Assembly: GCA_019634595.1 (NCBI GenBank)
Contig: JAHCBC010000001.1
Coordinates: forward strand, 1,240,001-1,304,000
DNA length: 64,000 bases
DNA from: Akkermansiaceae bacterium
GTDB lineage: Bacteria > Verrucomicrobiota > Verrucomicrobiia > Verrucomicrobiales > Akkermansiaceae
Direction of reading: 5' to 3'
Part shown: positions 1 through 8,929 of the stretch, one piece after another
Layout: every line of letters starts with the position of its first letter
Position numbering within the stretch: the first letter of the stretch is position 1
The notes under the pieces: generated by a model
Told to the model about the DNA's origin: nothing
Database searches by the model: none
The model's input: the letters and a program-made list of their open reading frames with translations, nothing else
Position numbers and translations under genes: made by a program

Positions 1-1
1 C

Positions 2-754
2 GTGGAGCGGGTGGACGAGCTGATGGCAGCCGCCGCGGCGAACAACCGCACGCTGGCCGCCGTGCTCAACCGCCGTTTCCACCCCGGCATGGACGCTTTC
101 AAGAAAGCCGCCGATGAAGGCCGCTTCGGCAAGCTCACCAGCGCCTCCGCCTATGTGAAATGGTGGCGGGAGCAGTCCTACTATGACTCCGCCGCATGGC
201 GGGGCACCTGGGCGCTGGATGGTGGCGGCGCGCTGATGAACCAGTCCATCCACACGGTGGACTCCCTCATCTACCTCGCCGGTCCCATCAAGTCGGTCCA
301 GGCGAACGCCGCCCTGCTGGCCCACACGGACATCGAGGTGGAGGACATCGTTGTCGCCATCGTCGAGTTCGAGAACGGTGCGCGCGGCGTGATCGAGGCG
401 TCCACCTGCACCTGGTCGAAGGACGGCCACCCGGCCCGCGTCCAGCTTTCCGGCACGGACGGCTCCGTGTTCCTGGCCGATGAATCCTTCGAGATCTGGG
501 ACTTCCGCGACGAAAAGCCGGAGGACACCGAGATCCGCTCGAAATACATGAAGGGCGTGGGAATCGGCGTGGGTGCGAACGATCCGTCCGCCATCAGCTA
601 CTACCAGCACCAGCGCAACTTCGAGGAAGTGGTCAACGCCATCCGCGAGGGCCGCGAGCCGACCGTCTCCGCCAGCGAGGCGCGCAAGCCCGTCGCCGTC
701 ATCCGTGCCATCTATGAGAGCGCGCAGAACGACGGCAAGAAGGTCTATCTGTGA
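2..754 (+). CDS. Gfo/Idh/MocA family oxidoreductase, C-terminal part (cut by window edge)
   Basis: The 250 visible residues match the C-terminal substrate-binding half of NAD(P)-dependent Gfo/Idh/MocA dehydrogenases, which act on sugars, inositols and related polyols. The family signature is the segment GGGALMNQSIHTVD near residues 75-89, with the catalytic-site His and following Asp, then the beta-sheet domain with the usual GVIEAST strand. The N-terminal Rossmann fold and the EKP lysine motif are missing because the reading frame is already open at base 2, so the GTG there is not a credible start; full members have about 350-400 residues. The substrate cannot be told from this part. A terminator follows 30 bp downstream. 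Confidence 0.9.
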   Translation: MERVDELMAAAAANNRTLAAVLNRRFHPGMDAFKKAADEGRFGKLTSASAYVKWWREQSYYDSAAWRGTWALDGGGALMNQSIHTVDSLIYLAGPIKSVQANAALLAHTDIEVEDIVVAIVEFENGARGVIEASTCTWSKDGHPARVQLSGTDGSVFLADESFEIWDFRDEKPEDTEIRSKYMKGVGIGVGANDPSAISYYQHQRNFEEVVNAIREGREPTVSASEARKPVAVIRAIYESAQNDGKKVYL

Positions 755-783
755 TCTTCCTTCCCCATCATTCCTGAAGCTGG

Positions 784-817
784 AGGCCGGAGACGAAAGT
801 CCCCGGCCTTCTTTTTT
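784..817 (+). terminator. Rho-independent terminator after the oxidoreductase
   Basis: AGGCCGG (784-790) pairs with CCGGCCT (803-809). An inner GAC/GTC stem is closed by a GAAA tetraloop, and the hairpin is followed by TCTTTTTT. It lies 30 bp after the stop codon of the oxidoreductase. Confidence 0.85.
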
Positions 818-852
818 GGATTGGTGGGTCACTGTGATCGCCGAATACGGCA

Positions 853-1047
853 GTCGGACAAGAGGCAGTGACCGCATTCCATGCGGTCAGGTGGGGTATA
901 GCGGATGAAATCTTCCGATCCCGGATATGGATTGGGCATCCACTTGCGGACAATGGGGCGGCGCGTCTTGAAAAGGATAGGATCGTGGGGTGATAGGGCT
1001 TTCCACCACCTGAGCGCATGGAATGCGGTCCCTGCCAATGATCCGAC
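853..1047. repeat. Inverted pair of REP-like palindromes
   Basis: Two copies of a roughly 44-bp element face each other at 853-896 and 1004-1047. Each is centred on a palindrome of the form ACCGCAT-TCC-ATGCGGT and flanked by GGCAG and CAGGTGG; the outer GTCGGA is shared as well. The second copy has one base change that breaks a palindrome pair. About 107 bp of non-coding sequence separates them. The arrangement is that of a bacterial interspersed mosaic element. No gene is visible between 754 and 1418. Confidence 0.75.
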
Positions 1048-1062
1048 CAAGGGCCTGAAAAC

Positions 1063-1140
1063 AAAAAAGCCGCAGCCGGTGGCCTCGCAGGACTGTTTTC
1101 CCCCCGGATAACAGTCCCGCTGCCAGCACACCGGCTGCGG
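1063..1140 (-). terminator. Large double-stem terminator of the candidate small RNA
   Basis: On the minus strand CACCGGCTGCGG (complement of 1070-1081) pairs with CCGCAGCCGGTG (complement of 1129-1140). This outer 12-bp stem encloses an 8-bp stem GGACTGTT/AACAGTCC (1090-1097, 1110-1117) whose loop carries GGGGGGA. A run of six T on the minus strand (1063-1068) follows. The 18 bases CCTGAAAACAAAAAAGCC (plus strand, 1054-1071) recur exactly at 59905-59922. Confidence 0.8.
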
Positions 1141-1345
1141 TTCTTATGAGAAGACAATGGCACGGTTTTCCGCCGGATGCAACAATGGGAGTGTCCCGCG
1201 ATCGCGTAATACCCTGATGGCCGGTTTCGTGACATGGTCCTATCCGTCAGCCGCGACGGACTCCCCCCGACCGGAACGGCGGCAGATTTCCCCCCAAAAA
1301 GAGATCGGCAGGTGATTCCCCCCGCGGCGTCATCTGCCGATTTGG
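1063..1345 (-). ncRNA. Candidate structured small RNA A with four G6 runs
   Basis: This minus-strand region has no credible reading frame but dense secondary structure and ends in the terminator at 1063-1140. Four runs of exactly six G (plus-strand C runs at 1100-1105, 1263-1268, 1290-1295, 1318-1323) are each followed by A. The first and last sit in loops of perfect 8-bp hairpins: GGACTGTT/AACAGTCC, and 1334-1341 pairing with 1304-1311. The segment 1332-1339 can pair instead with 1280-1287, so two folds exclude each other. A third small hairpin is at 1244-1259. I found no convincing promoter, and the 5' end at about 1345 is a guess. The alternative is a long 3' UTR of the RCC1 gene ending at 1637. 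Confidence 0.45.
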
Positions 1346-1417
1346 TTTTCAAGGGGTGAGGGCGGCAGACCCGGGGTGGAACGGCAAGAAAAACGCCGGT
1401 GCCCGCGTATTCCTGAC

Positions 1418-1612
1418 ATGATCCGTTGGGAATATCGCACCGTGAAATTCGGCGCTGCGAAGGGCCACGGCGGGATCTCCACCCCCTCCGACCTCCAGGA
1501 CTACCTCAACCGCCTGGGCGACCAGTGCTGGGAAGTGACCGGGGTGCTGGAAACCGACGCCGACCACCACCAGAGGGAGTTCATCATCCTGATGAAGCGG
1601 CCGAAGGAGTGA
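1418..1612 (+). CDS. DUF4177-type small protein
   Basis: A 64-residue protein that begins MIRWEYRTVKF and ends FIILMKRPKE, with LNRLGDQCWEVTGV in the middle. This is the pattern of DUF4177 proteins: a WEYK strand, a 'LN.LG..GWE' helix-strand and a C-terminal 'KRP' strand. The function of the family is not established. An upstream in-frame ATG at 1376 would add 14 basic residues that do not resemble the family, so the start at 1418 is preferred. It converges with the RCC1 gene, whose stop is 25 bp away. Confidence 0.75.
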   Translation: MIRWEYRTVKFGAAKGHGGISTPSDLQDYLNRLGDQCWEVTGVLETDADHHQREFIILMKRPKE

Positions 1613-1636
1613 GCGTCCCCACCCGCCGCCCTGGCA

Positions 1637-4063
1637 TCAATCCGCGGGCAATCCGACGTCCACGCGGCCGAACAACTTCGGCGTGGTGGAGGGATCGCAG
1701 GGTTCCTGGATCATGACCCGCTCCCACTGGTGGTCGATGGGGGTCACCTGTGGCGTGCCGGTCATCGGCGTGAAGGAGCCGGGAAGCAGCGTGGTGGAAA
1801 GCCGCGGCGTATAGACCAGCCCGCTGTTCCTGCGGCGCACATACTCGAAGCGGAAAAAGGAAGGCGAGGTGCTCTCCCCGGCCACCAGTCCGACGCGGGG
1901 CATGCCGGAATCTCCGGCCCCGGGGGCGAGACCGGACGGACGCTCGTCCAGCGCGATGTTGAAGGCATACCGGAGCAGGTTCGGCGTGGCATCCCCGGCG
2001 GGAGTGGCGGAGGGCAGCGCGTCCTCCCCTGAAAGCCAGCGCAGCGCCGTCCAGTCACGGAACATGTCCGCCGGCGTCCTGGACTGGGTGAACAGGCTGT
2101 GGGTGCCGCCCGCGGCGATGGACGTCACGTGGTCCGCGATCATCACGGGCAAGGACTGGTCCGCCGCGCCGCCGATCCCGAGCTGCCCCTTGTCATTCGC
2201 GCCCATCCCCCACAGCGTGCCGTCGGATTTGAGGAACAGGCTGTGGTCGAAGCCCGCCGCCACATCCACCACGCCTCCGGCGACCAGCTTGTGCGGCAGG
2301 TGCCGGTTCGCGCCCAAACCATCACCGAGCTGGCCCCGGTGGTTGCGCCCCGTCACCCACAGGGAGCCGTCCTTCTCCAGGATCAGCGTGTGGTACCGTC
2401 CGGTCGCCGCCTTCTTCGCATTGTAGGAGGACTCGATGGCATACGGGCCGGATGTGAAGCCGGTCCCAAGCTGGCCATACGTGTTGTCCCCGAAGCCGAA
2501 CAAGACCCCGGAGGTGGTGAGGTAAAGCAGATGGCTCTGGCCGGGGATGATCTCCGCCACCCCGGAAGCGAACTTCAGCGGCTGCGGCTGCACATTCAGC
2601 CCCCAGACCAGGTAGCCCATGCCATATGCGTCCCCGTTTTCCTTCACGAAGGCGCTGTAGTTGTTCCCCACGCCGATGCGCACCACATCCACGGCGACTT
2701 TCACCGGTTGCGGGCGGTTGTTGGTCGTCCCATCCCCCAGCTTTCCATATGCCCCTTCCCCCTGGGCCCAGAGCGTCTTGTCTTTCTTCAGGATCAGGCG
2801 GTGCCTGAAATCCCCCGTCGTCGCACGGACATCCGCCGCCGCCCGCACCGGATAGGGACGGGCACCGTCACCGACGATCCCCTCGAACCCGGCGCTCCAC
2901 CAGTCCCCGTCCTTGGTGAAACCGCTGCAATAAAGTCCCGCCGAGATCCCGCTGGCCTCCGCGGCGACCGGCAGCGGCACGCTGGAGCCGCGGGCGGTGC
3001 TGTCCCCCATCTGCCCGTAGTCATCCGCCCCCATCGCCCACAGGCTGCCGTCCGCTTTCACGAAAAACGATGTCGCCGTTCCCGCGGACACCCCACGCAC
3101 CTGGTTGGCGATCTTCACGGGGACGTTCACCGGATCATTCGTGCCGTCTCCCAGACTGCCCACGGTGTTCCCTCCCATGCCCCACAGGGTCCCGTCCGCC
3201 CTGATGAAGAAACTGTTCGACTGCCCCGCCTCCACGGACACCACCCCCTCGGCGATCCGGACCGGAGATGAACGGGCCGTATTGTCCCCGGTGCCGAGCT
3301 GCCCCTCGTAGTTCCTGCCGATGGTCCACAGGCTTCCGTCCGACTTCACGAAAAGCCCGTGCGCGTCACCGGCGGCCACCGCCACCACGTCCTCCGCCAG
3401 CTTTCTCCGCTGGGATCCGTAGGAATCTCCCATCACCCACAGGCTTCCGTCGTCCAGGATATAGAACGTATTGTAGTAGCCCGCGGCCACCTCCCTCACT
3501 CCGTCCCCCACGCGCACCGGGATGGTGTGGAATGCCAGGGAGTTATAACCCTCGCCCAGCTCGCCGTAGTAATTCGTCCCGGTCCCCCACATCACTCCCG
3601 CACCATCCACCCAAACGGAATGACCTGCCCCCTCCGACAGCGTTGAGACACCCGCCGCGATCTGGCTGAAAGATACTCCGCCCGGACCATACCGGGTGGT
3701 TTCCCACAGGGTGCCATCCCTCTTCAGGTACATGCTGTGGTAAGTCCCCGCGGCGACCCGGGCGACATCCCCACCCAGAAGGACGGGAACCTTGGTGCCC
3801 TGGTTGGAAATGCTTCCCAGCTCCCCGTAGTAGTTGGAACCCATGCCCCACAGCTCCCCGTCGTCCCGCACGAACAACGTGTGGCTGCTCCCCGTGGCGA
3901 CACCCGCCACTCCGGAAGCAATGATGCGGGAGGGCAGGATGCCCGTCCCCAACTGCCCCTCCGAGTTCCTCCCCATGCTCTTCAGAACCTCCACCGCAGA
4001 CACTTCGGAAGCTCCGGTCACCAGCCCGGCCAGCAACCCCATGCAATAAATCCACCTTTTCAT
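1637..4063 (-). CDS. Secreted RCC1-repeat (beta-propeller) protein
   Basis: 808 residues. It has a signal peptide (MKRWIYCMGLLAGLVTG, cleavage near residues 20-24) followed by about a dozen RCC1-type repeats to around residue 650. Recurrent 'LW.MG.N..GQLG.G' blades alternate with 'V..VAAG..HSLF.K.DG'. RCC1 repeats fold into propellers; the bacterial secreted versions have no agreed substrate. From about residue 660 comes a C-terminal module (FRDW...GDATPNLLRYAFNI, then beta strands) resembling the C-termini of the two giant proteins downstream. An ATG at 4138 is in frame, but the signal peptide begins at 4063, so that start is used. It is divergent from the isomerase at 4231. Confidence 0.88.
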   Translation of the reverse strand: MKRWIYCMGLLAGLVTGASEVSAVEVLKSMGRNSEGQLGTGILPSRIIASGVAGVATGSSHTLFVRDDGELWGMGSNYYGELGSISNQGTKVPVLLGGDVARVAAGTYHSMYLKRDGTLWETTRYGPGGVSFSQIAAGVSTLSEGAGHSVWVDGAGVMWGTGTNYYGELGEGYNSLAFHTIPVRVGDGVREVAAGYYNTFYILDDGSLWVMGDSYGSQRRKLAEDVVAVAAGDAHGLFVKSDGSLWTIGRNYEGQLGTGDNTARSSPVRIAEGVVSVEAGQSNSFFIRADGTLWGMGGNTVGSLGDGTNDPVNVPVKIANQVRGVSAGTATSFFVKADGSLWAMGADDYGQMGDSTARGSSVPLPVAAEASGISAGLYCSGFTKDGDWWSAGFEGIVGDGARPYPVRAAADVRATTGDFRHRLILKKDKTLWAQGEGAYGKLGDGTTNNRPQPVKVAVDVVRIGVGNNYSAFVKENGDAYGMGYLVWGLNVQPQPLKFASGVAEIIPGQSHLLYLTTSGVLFGFGDNTYGQLGTGFTSGPYAIESSYNAKKAATGRYHTLILEKDGSLWVTGRNHRGQLGDGLGANRHLPHKLVAGGVVDVAAGFDHSLFLKSDGTLWGMGANDKGQLGIGGAADQSLPVMIADHVTSIAAGGTHSLFTQSRTPADMFRDWTALRWLSGEDALPSATPAGDATPNLLRYAFNIALDERPSGLAPGAGDSGMPRVGLVAGESTSPSFFRFEYVRRRNSGLVYTPRLSTTLLPGSFTPMTGTPQVTPIDHQWERVMIQEPCDPSTTPKLFGRVDVGLPAD

Positions 4064-4230
4064 GATATGGGCTTGGCGGCGGAGCAAATCCCCCGCTCCG
4101 CCGCCGTGGATGATGACCAAGATCACCCGCATTGCCACATTGCGTTTGAAGTTTCTTCCGGATCAGTCGATCAATGGACCGTCCCCGCACCAACCCCGCG
4201 GGAATCCACAACCCACCGACCTCCGAAACC

Positions 4231-5112
4231 ATGACTTTCCCCACCGACCGATTCACCGGCTTCGCGGATGAAGCCTCCCGCGACCTCGACAAGCAGATCC
4301 AGGCCACCAAGGACATCGGCTGGAGCAATATTTCCGCCCGCATGGTGGGCAGCGCGAACATCCACGACCTGCCGGAAGACGAGTTCAACCGCGTGGCGGA
4401 CCGCCTGGATGAGGCCGGCGTCCGCATCCCGGAGTTCGGCTCGCTGCTGGGGAGCTGGGGCAAGAAGATCACGAGCGACTTCGACATCACCATCGGTGAG
4501 ATCGACCGCTGCATCCCGCGCATGAAGCGGCTGGGCACGGGCATCGTCCGCATCATGTCCTACGGCCAGGAGCCATGGGGCCAGGACCAGCAGGAACAGG
4601 AACGCGTCCGCCGCCTGCGGGAGATCGTGAAGCGTTTCGAGGGCGAAGGCCTCATCGCCGCCCATGAGAACTGCATGAACTGGGGCGGCTTTTCCGCCAG
4701 CCACACGCTGCAGCTCCTGGAGGAGATCCCGGGCATGAAGCTGATCTTCGACACCGGCAACCCGATGTTCCAGAAGGACCGCTCGAAGGCCGAGCCATAT
4801 CCGTGGCAGGATCCGTTCGAGTTCTGGCAAGCCGTGCGCGAACACGTGGTCCACATCCACGTGAAGGACAGCCTGAACCCCGTCGCCGATGACATCGAGC
4901 CGGAGTACACCATGCCCGGCGAGGGCAAGGCGAAGGTGCGCGAGATCATCGCCGACGCGCTCGCCAACGGCTACCAGGGCTACATCGCCATCGAGCCGCA
5001 CGTCGCCACGGTCTTCCACGCGCCGGATCCGACGCTGGTGGACTGGCAGCAGTGCTACGACTCCTATGTCGAGTACGGCCGCAAGATGCAGAAGTTGGTG
5101 GAGAGCCTCTGA
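4231..5112 (+). CDS. Sugar phosphate isomerase/epimerase (xylose isomerase-like TIM barrel)
   Basis: 293 residues starting MTFPTDRFTGFADEAS. The N-terminus, with 'GFADEASRDLDKQIQATKDIGW', and the later metal-site strands (AHENCMNWGG, IFDTGNP, HIHVKD, IAIEPH) fit the AP-endonuclease-2/xylose-isomerase-like TIM-barrel family. Its members isomerise or epimerise sugars with a divalent metal bound by Glu, Asp and His; here E, D, H and E candidates are all present. The family is abundant in Verrucomicrobia and Planctomycetes and often neighbours Gfo/Idh/MocA dehydrogenases, as it loosely does here. The substrate is unknown. An in-frame ATG at 4174 gives an unlikely proline-rich leader. Confidence 0.88.
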   Translation: MTFPTDRFTGFADEASRDLDKQIQATKDIGWSNISARMVGSANIHDLPEDEFNRVADRLDEAGVRIPEFGSLLGSWGKKITSDFDITIGEIDRCIPRMKRLGTGIVRIMSYGQEPWGQDQQEQERVRRLREIVKRFEGEGLIAAHENCMNWGGFSASHTLQLLEEIPGMKLIFDTGNPMFQKDRSKAEPYPWQDPFEFWQAVREHVVHIHVKDSLNPVADDIEPEYTMPGEGKAKVREIIADALANGYQGYIAIEPHVATVFHAPDPTLVDWQQCYDSYVEYGRKMQKLVESL

Positions 5113-5216
5113 GGGGTTCTTCTTTTCCCATCCACCAAGGATGCCGTCCTTTCCATGCGGACCCATGGGAAGGATGGAGGGCTTGTCCATGGCCCCAGAG
5201 CGAACGGCGGAAGACC

Positions 5217-5269
5217 GGAGCAAGATGCTCCGGCAACGGCCTGGGGCGGGACGCCCCAGCCACATTCCG
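5217..5269 (+). repeat. REP-like element, family 1 (single copy)
   Basis: Two short palindromes in tandem: GGAGCAAGATGCTCC (5217-5231) and TGGGGCGGGACGCCCCA (5242-5258), separated by GGCAACGGCC and followed by GCCACATTCC. The same composite occurs at 23671-23723 and 47256-47302, and in reverse at 23496-23592 and 47151-47199. It fills the gap between the isomerase and the pseudopilin stop codons. Confidence 0.85.
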
Positions 5270-5272
5270 GCA

Positions 5273-8200
5273 TCACACCTCGCCCTGCTTCAGCCAGCGG
5301 AATGAGACCATCCGGAAGCGGCGGCCGAGCTTCTGGTTCGTCTCGTTGAGGTCCTTCGGCAGCAGCATCATGTCGTCCTCCGGATCGACATAGCCGGGGG
5401 TCCGCTGGACGATGGCCTCGCACCAGGCGCGGGCGACGACGTTGCCCTGCTTGTCGAGGCTTTCGCCGTAGGCGCGGACCTTGAAGGTGTCCGAGCGGAC
5501 GGTCAGCGCCGGGCCGAGGAACTGGAGGAGGTCCGCCTGGGTGAGGAAGCCCAGGGCACCCCATGCGGTGGTGTCCGGCTTCGACGTCTGCTCCATGCGG
5601 GTGGCGTCGCGGATGTGGTCCGGGTGGACGAAGTCCGGGAGGGACCTCTGGTTGTCCAGCGGCCACTGCCGCTCGAACGCGTTGTTCACGCCGGAATCAT
5701 CGATGGCGGCCTGCAGCGCGCCTTTCTTGCCATACTCATCCATCGTGAGCCGGCGGTTGACGAAGTCCCCCATGCTGAGGAACGGACCGCGCAGCTCCAC
5801 CTGCCTGACGATCTGTTCCGCCAGTTCCCGGATCTCCTCTTTGCTGAAGACACGCTGTCCCGCCCAGGCGCTGTTGCTGGTGGCATCCCCGCCGTTCCAG
5901 GTTCCCTCCTGCGGATCGAGGAAGCGCGGGAAAGCGACCTTGTCGTTGTATTTCACGCCCAGGTTCGACAGCAGCAGGGATTCCCACGCTTCCACGCTGG
6001 TGGAGTTCACGTTGAAGGCACCATCCACCACCAGGCGGGAGGCGGCGCGGTGGAAGTCGGTGAGGTCATCCTCATCGATGGGTCCGGCCATCCGGTTGGG
6101 GAGGATGCGTCCGTTGGGCAGCGGGTTCTCAGCCGGGTTGTCGAGGAACGCCTTTTTCTGCCTGGGGGTGCCGCTGGAAAGGAAGTAGCCGTCCCAGAGC
6201 GTGTGGTTCAGCTCGTAGGCGAGGTCATAGATGAGGGTGTTGTCGAAGGCGGCGTTCTGGAGGAGCCGCCGCGCGTGGAAGGCCCAGTTGTCCTCGTTGG
6301 TGGTGGCGTTCTCACCATTGGTGTTCGAACGGCCGTCCTCGGTGGAGAAGCCGATGGAGTCCTGGTTCCAGCCGCCCTTGTCACGGTTGATCGGCAGGCT
6401 GCGGTCCGGTTCCGTACGGTCCTGCGGCACCCGCGGATCCACCAGCGAGTTCCCGACCGCATAGGTGGGATGCCACACCATTTCCGAAAGGGCGGCGTGC
6501 TGGAAGGCACCCAGCGAGGCGATCTCCGTGCCCTTCCGCGGGACGTCGAAGAGGATGCGCTTCTGCGGCGCCCGGACCGGCTGGTCGAAGGGGTCCCCCA
6601 GGAACTTCCCGTCCTGGGCACGCGGGTTCATGTTGTTCCAGTCCACCTCCGTGTCGAAGAGATCCCGGGTGTAGATGCCGAAGAAGTTCGGGGCTACGTC
6701 CGTCACGTTGTCGAAAGGACTGCGGAACGAATAGGAAGCGCGGACGTTCCAGTTGCCGATGGGCGAGTCCTCGAGGTGCGCCGAGCCGCTGAGGCTGCCG
6801 GAGCCGATCATGTTCGACTCCGTTTCCTGGGACCAGCGGAAGCGGAAGCCGTCCCGGGTGCGGCGGTCCGGGGTGACGCTCACCGTGCCGGTGGTCCCGG
6901 ACATGGCGGGGAATGGCACGGGATCCAGCGAGGTCCACTCCACCGGCATCTCGTCCTCATCACCATATTGGTAGGCGCAGGAAACGAAGCGTCCCATCGG
7001 GAAATCCCGGAAAGTGGTGGTATTGAAGGATGAGGCCGACAACGGCTTCCAGGACATGAAATAGTCATCCGCCTGGGTGTACATGGCCGCCTGCAGGTTG
7101 GTGGAACTGGTGCCAGGCACCACTTCCCGCCAGTCGATGGGCGGCGCGGAGGTCCTGTTGTGTTCCAGCCTGAGCGAGGGGTCCGTGTTGTTCTTCAGCT
7201 CGAAGAGAGGCGCGGAGTCCAGCGTGCGGCGGTCCTGGTAGAAGCTGCGCGTGGGGCTGGGGGCTACGGACGGTGACAGCAGGTTCTGGCCGAAGCTCGT
7301 CTCGTTGTAGACCCTGTTCGACGCGGGTGACCATACCGCGGACTCACCTGGCCCCAGCGTGGCGCCGCTCATCTTGAAATACATGGAACCCCGGCTGGCC
7401 CCGCCGCCACCCCAGTTCATCCGGTAGGTCCGCTTGATGCCGCCGGTGAGGGACAGCTCGACGGACTTGCTGCCGTTGATGAACAGGAGGATCGCGGAGT
7501 CAGGCACCCTCAGTTCGAAGTTGTAGGGATTCCACAGCACCACCCGCGGGTAGTAGTGGACGCGCAGGCCGTAGGGGTTCCTCGGATCCGCGGGGACGAT
7601 CTGATAGTAACTAAGGTTATAGTAGATCGATCCCTCCGCGAGGATGGGCATGAGCTTGCTCTGGGTCTGGGTCTTGAAGTCGGCGACCTTGTTGCTGTTG
7701 CCGACGTTCAGCTCACCCTGGGCCGTGGCGGTGGTGAGCGTGTCACCCGTTTCCGTGCCGGCGATGAAGTTCCCGGCCGGGGTGGAGTCCGCACGCGCGG
7801 CCCACTTCCTGAGCAGGCCGAACTTCGGCGCGACCGGCCGGATGCGGGAACTCTGGCCCGGGTCCCATGAATCACGGTCCGCGCGGTCGTTCGCGGAACC
7901 GACCATACTGTCACGGTCATCCAGGCCGGGGAGGCCTCCCGCCCCCCTGTTGTCCGGGACATTCCCGTTGCTGGACAGGTAGGCGGTGAGGTCGCGCTTC
8001 CAGCCTCCGTCACGCACGTTGACGGGCAGACCGGAGGACCAGACGGTGTATCCGTGGAAATTCCTGAGCTTCCGGTTGTCGTCGAAAAGGGCCAACTGGC
8101 CGTCGCTGACCAGGCCGCCACGCGCCTCCGTGGGGATGTCATCCTTGCCGAATGCCTGCCAGGAGGCATCCTGCGCCAGCATCATCGCCATGTCGGGGGA

Positions 8201-8872
8201 ATAGCTTTCGGACGCGGCGTCCTTGGTGGCGACATTCGCCTTCGTGCCGAGATCACCCACCCACCAGGCATATCTGCCACGTTCCCCGTCCTGATCCTTC
8301 AGCGCCACCAGCGGCGCGCGGACCAGCTCGGATTTCCCGGCATCCGTGCCGATGGATCTCTCACCCACGAGGATGGCGGAGTTCGCGTCATCCAGGGTCT
8401 CATCATCCTCATGGACGATGGTCCTTTCATTGCCGCTGACCAGGAGGGCCAGCCGTCCGTCACGGGGGTTGCGGTTCTCCCCGCGGAGGTCCATGAGCCC
8501 CCCCTTCTCACCATTGCGGCGGATCCATGGCTCGCCGCTCTTCTGGTTGGTGGGCCACACGCTCACCCAGTTCGGGTTGGTGGGCCTACCCTTTCCCTGC
8601 GCGGTGATCCGCGCGTCACCGGACACCCTCTGGTCCGGTCCCAGGTGCTCCTGGATCTGTGAAATGGCGAGCATCAGCGCCATGCGGGCGTTCGCCTCCG
8701 CCTCCTGGCGGGCGCCGTCCCTGCCTACCTTGCGGACGGTGACCGCGGACAGGCTCAACATCCCCATCGCCACCACCATCAGCAGGACCATGCACGTCAT
8801 GGTCGCGACGAGTGAGAAGCCCGGCCTGCCCCTGCGGGGCTTTCGTGGAGCCGCCTCAACCGGCGTTCCCAT
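5273..8872 (-). CDS. Giant pseudopilin, Verru_Chthon cassette protein A-like
   Basis: 1199 residues. The N-terminus (basic stretch, then RPG/FSLVATMTCMVLLMVV) is a type II secretion/type IV pilin prepilin signal: cleavage after Gly and a hydrophobic helix. The usual Glu at mature position 5 is replaced by Ala, as in GspK-type minor pseudopilins. The rest is a long, probably extracytoplasmic region ending with a helical segment (GPFLSMGDFVNRRL) and a beta-rich tail, as in the long 'Verru_Chthon cassette protein A' family. The B, C and D cassette partners are not adjacent. The start at 8872 is chosen because AAAGGAAAG lies just upstream; ATGs at 8896 and 8929 are also in frame. A role in a pilus-like secretion or attachment apparatus is inferred. 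Confidence 0.8.
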   Translation of the reverse strand: MGTPVEAAPRKPRRGRPGFSLVATMTCMVLLMVVAMGMLSLSAVTVRKVGRDGARQEAEANARMALMLAISQIQEHLGPDQRVSGDARITAQGKGRPTNPNWVSVWPTNQKSGEPWIRRNGEKGGLMDLRGENRNPRDGRLALLVSGNERTIVHEDDETLDDANSAILVGERSIGTDAGKSELVRAPLVALKDQDGERGRYAWWVGDLGTKANVATKDAASESYSPDMAMMLAQDASWQAFGKDDIPTEARGGLVSDGQLALFDDNRKLRNFHGYTVWSSGLPVNVRDGGWKRDLTAYLSSNGNVPDNRGAGGLPGLDDRDSMVGSANDRADRDSWDPGQSSRIRPVAPKFGLLRKWAARADSTPAGNFIAGTETGDTLTTATAQGELNVGNSNKVADFKTQTQSKLMPILAEGSIYYNLSYYQIVPADPRNPYGLRVHYYPRVVLWNPYNFELRVPDSAILLFINGSKSVELSLTGGIKRTYRMNWGGGGASRGSMYFKMSGATLGPGESAVWSPASNRVYNETSFGQNLLSPSVAPSPTRSFYQDRRTLDSAPLFELKNNTDPSLRLEHNRTSAPPIDWREVVPGTSSTNLQAAMYTQADDYFMSWKPLSASSFNTTTFRDFPMGRFVSCAYQYGDEDEMPVEWTSLDPVPFPAMSGTTGTVSVTPDRRTRDGFRFRWSQETESNMIGSGSLSGSAHLEDSPIGNWNVRASYSFRSPFDNVTDVAPNFFGIYTRDLFDTEVDWNNMNPRAQDGKFLGDPFDQPVRAPQKRILFDVPRKGTEIASLGAFQHAALSEMVWHPTYAVGNSLVDPRVPQDRTEPDRSLPINRDKGGWNQDSIGFSTEDGRSNTNGENATTNEDNWAFHARRLLQNAAFDNTLIYDLAYELNHTLWDGYFLSSGTPRQKKAFLDNPAENPLPNGRILPNRMAGPIDEDDLTDFHRAASRLVVDGAFNVNSTSVEAWESLLLSNLGVKYNDKVAFPRFLDPQEGTWNGGDATSNSAWAGQRVFSKEEIRELAEQIVRQVELRGPFLSMGDFVNRRLTMDEYGKKGALQAAIDDSGVNNAFERQWPLDNQRSLPDFVHPDHIRDATRMEQTSKPDTTAWGALGFLTQADLLQFLGPALTVRSDTFKVRAYGESLDKQGNVVARAWCEAIVQRTPGYVDPEDDMMLLPKDLNETNQKLGRRFRMVSFRWLKQGEV

Positions 8873-8929
8873 GTTCTTTCCTTTGTTGGCTGGCATGTCG
8901 GAAAACAAAAAATTCAAAGAGCGGAGCAA

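Noticed and set aside
1245..1345. Known riboswitch controlling a downstream minus-strand gene
   Set aside because: No minus-strand gene follows the terminator at 1063; the next coding sequence to the left is on the plus strand, so a cis-acting leader is unlikely.
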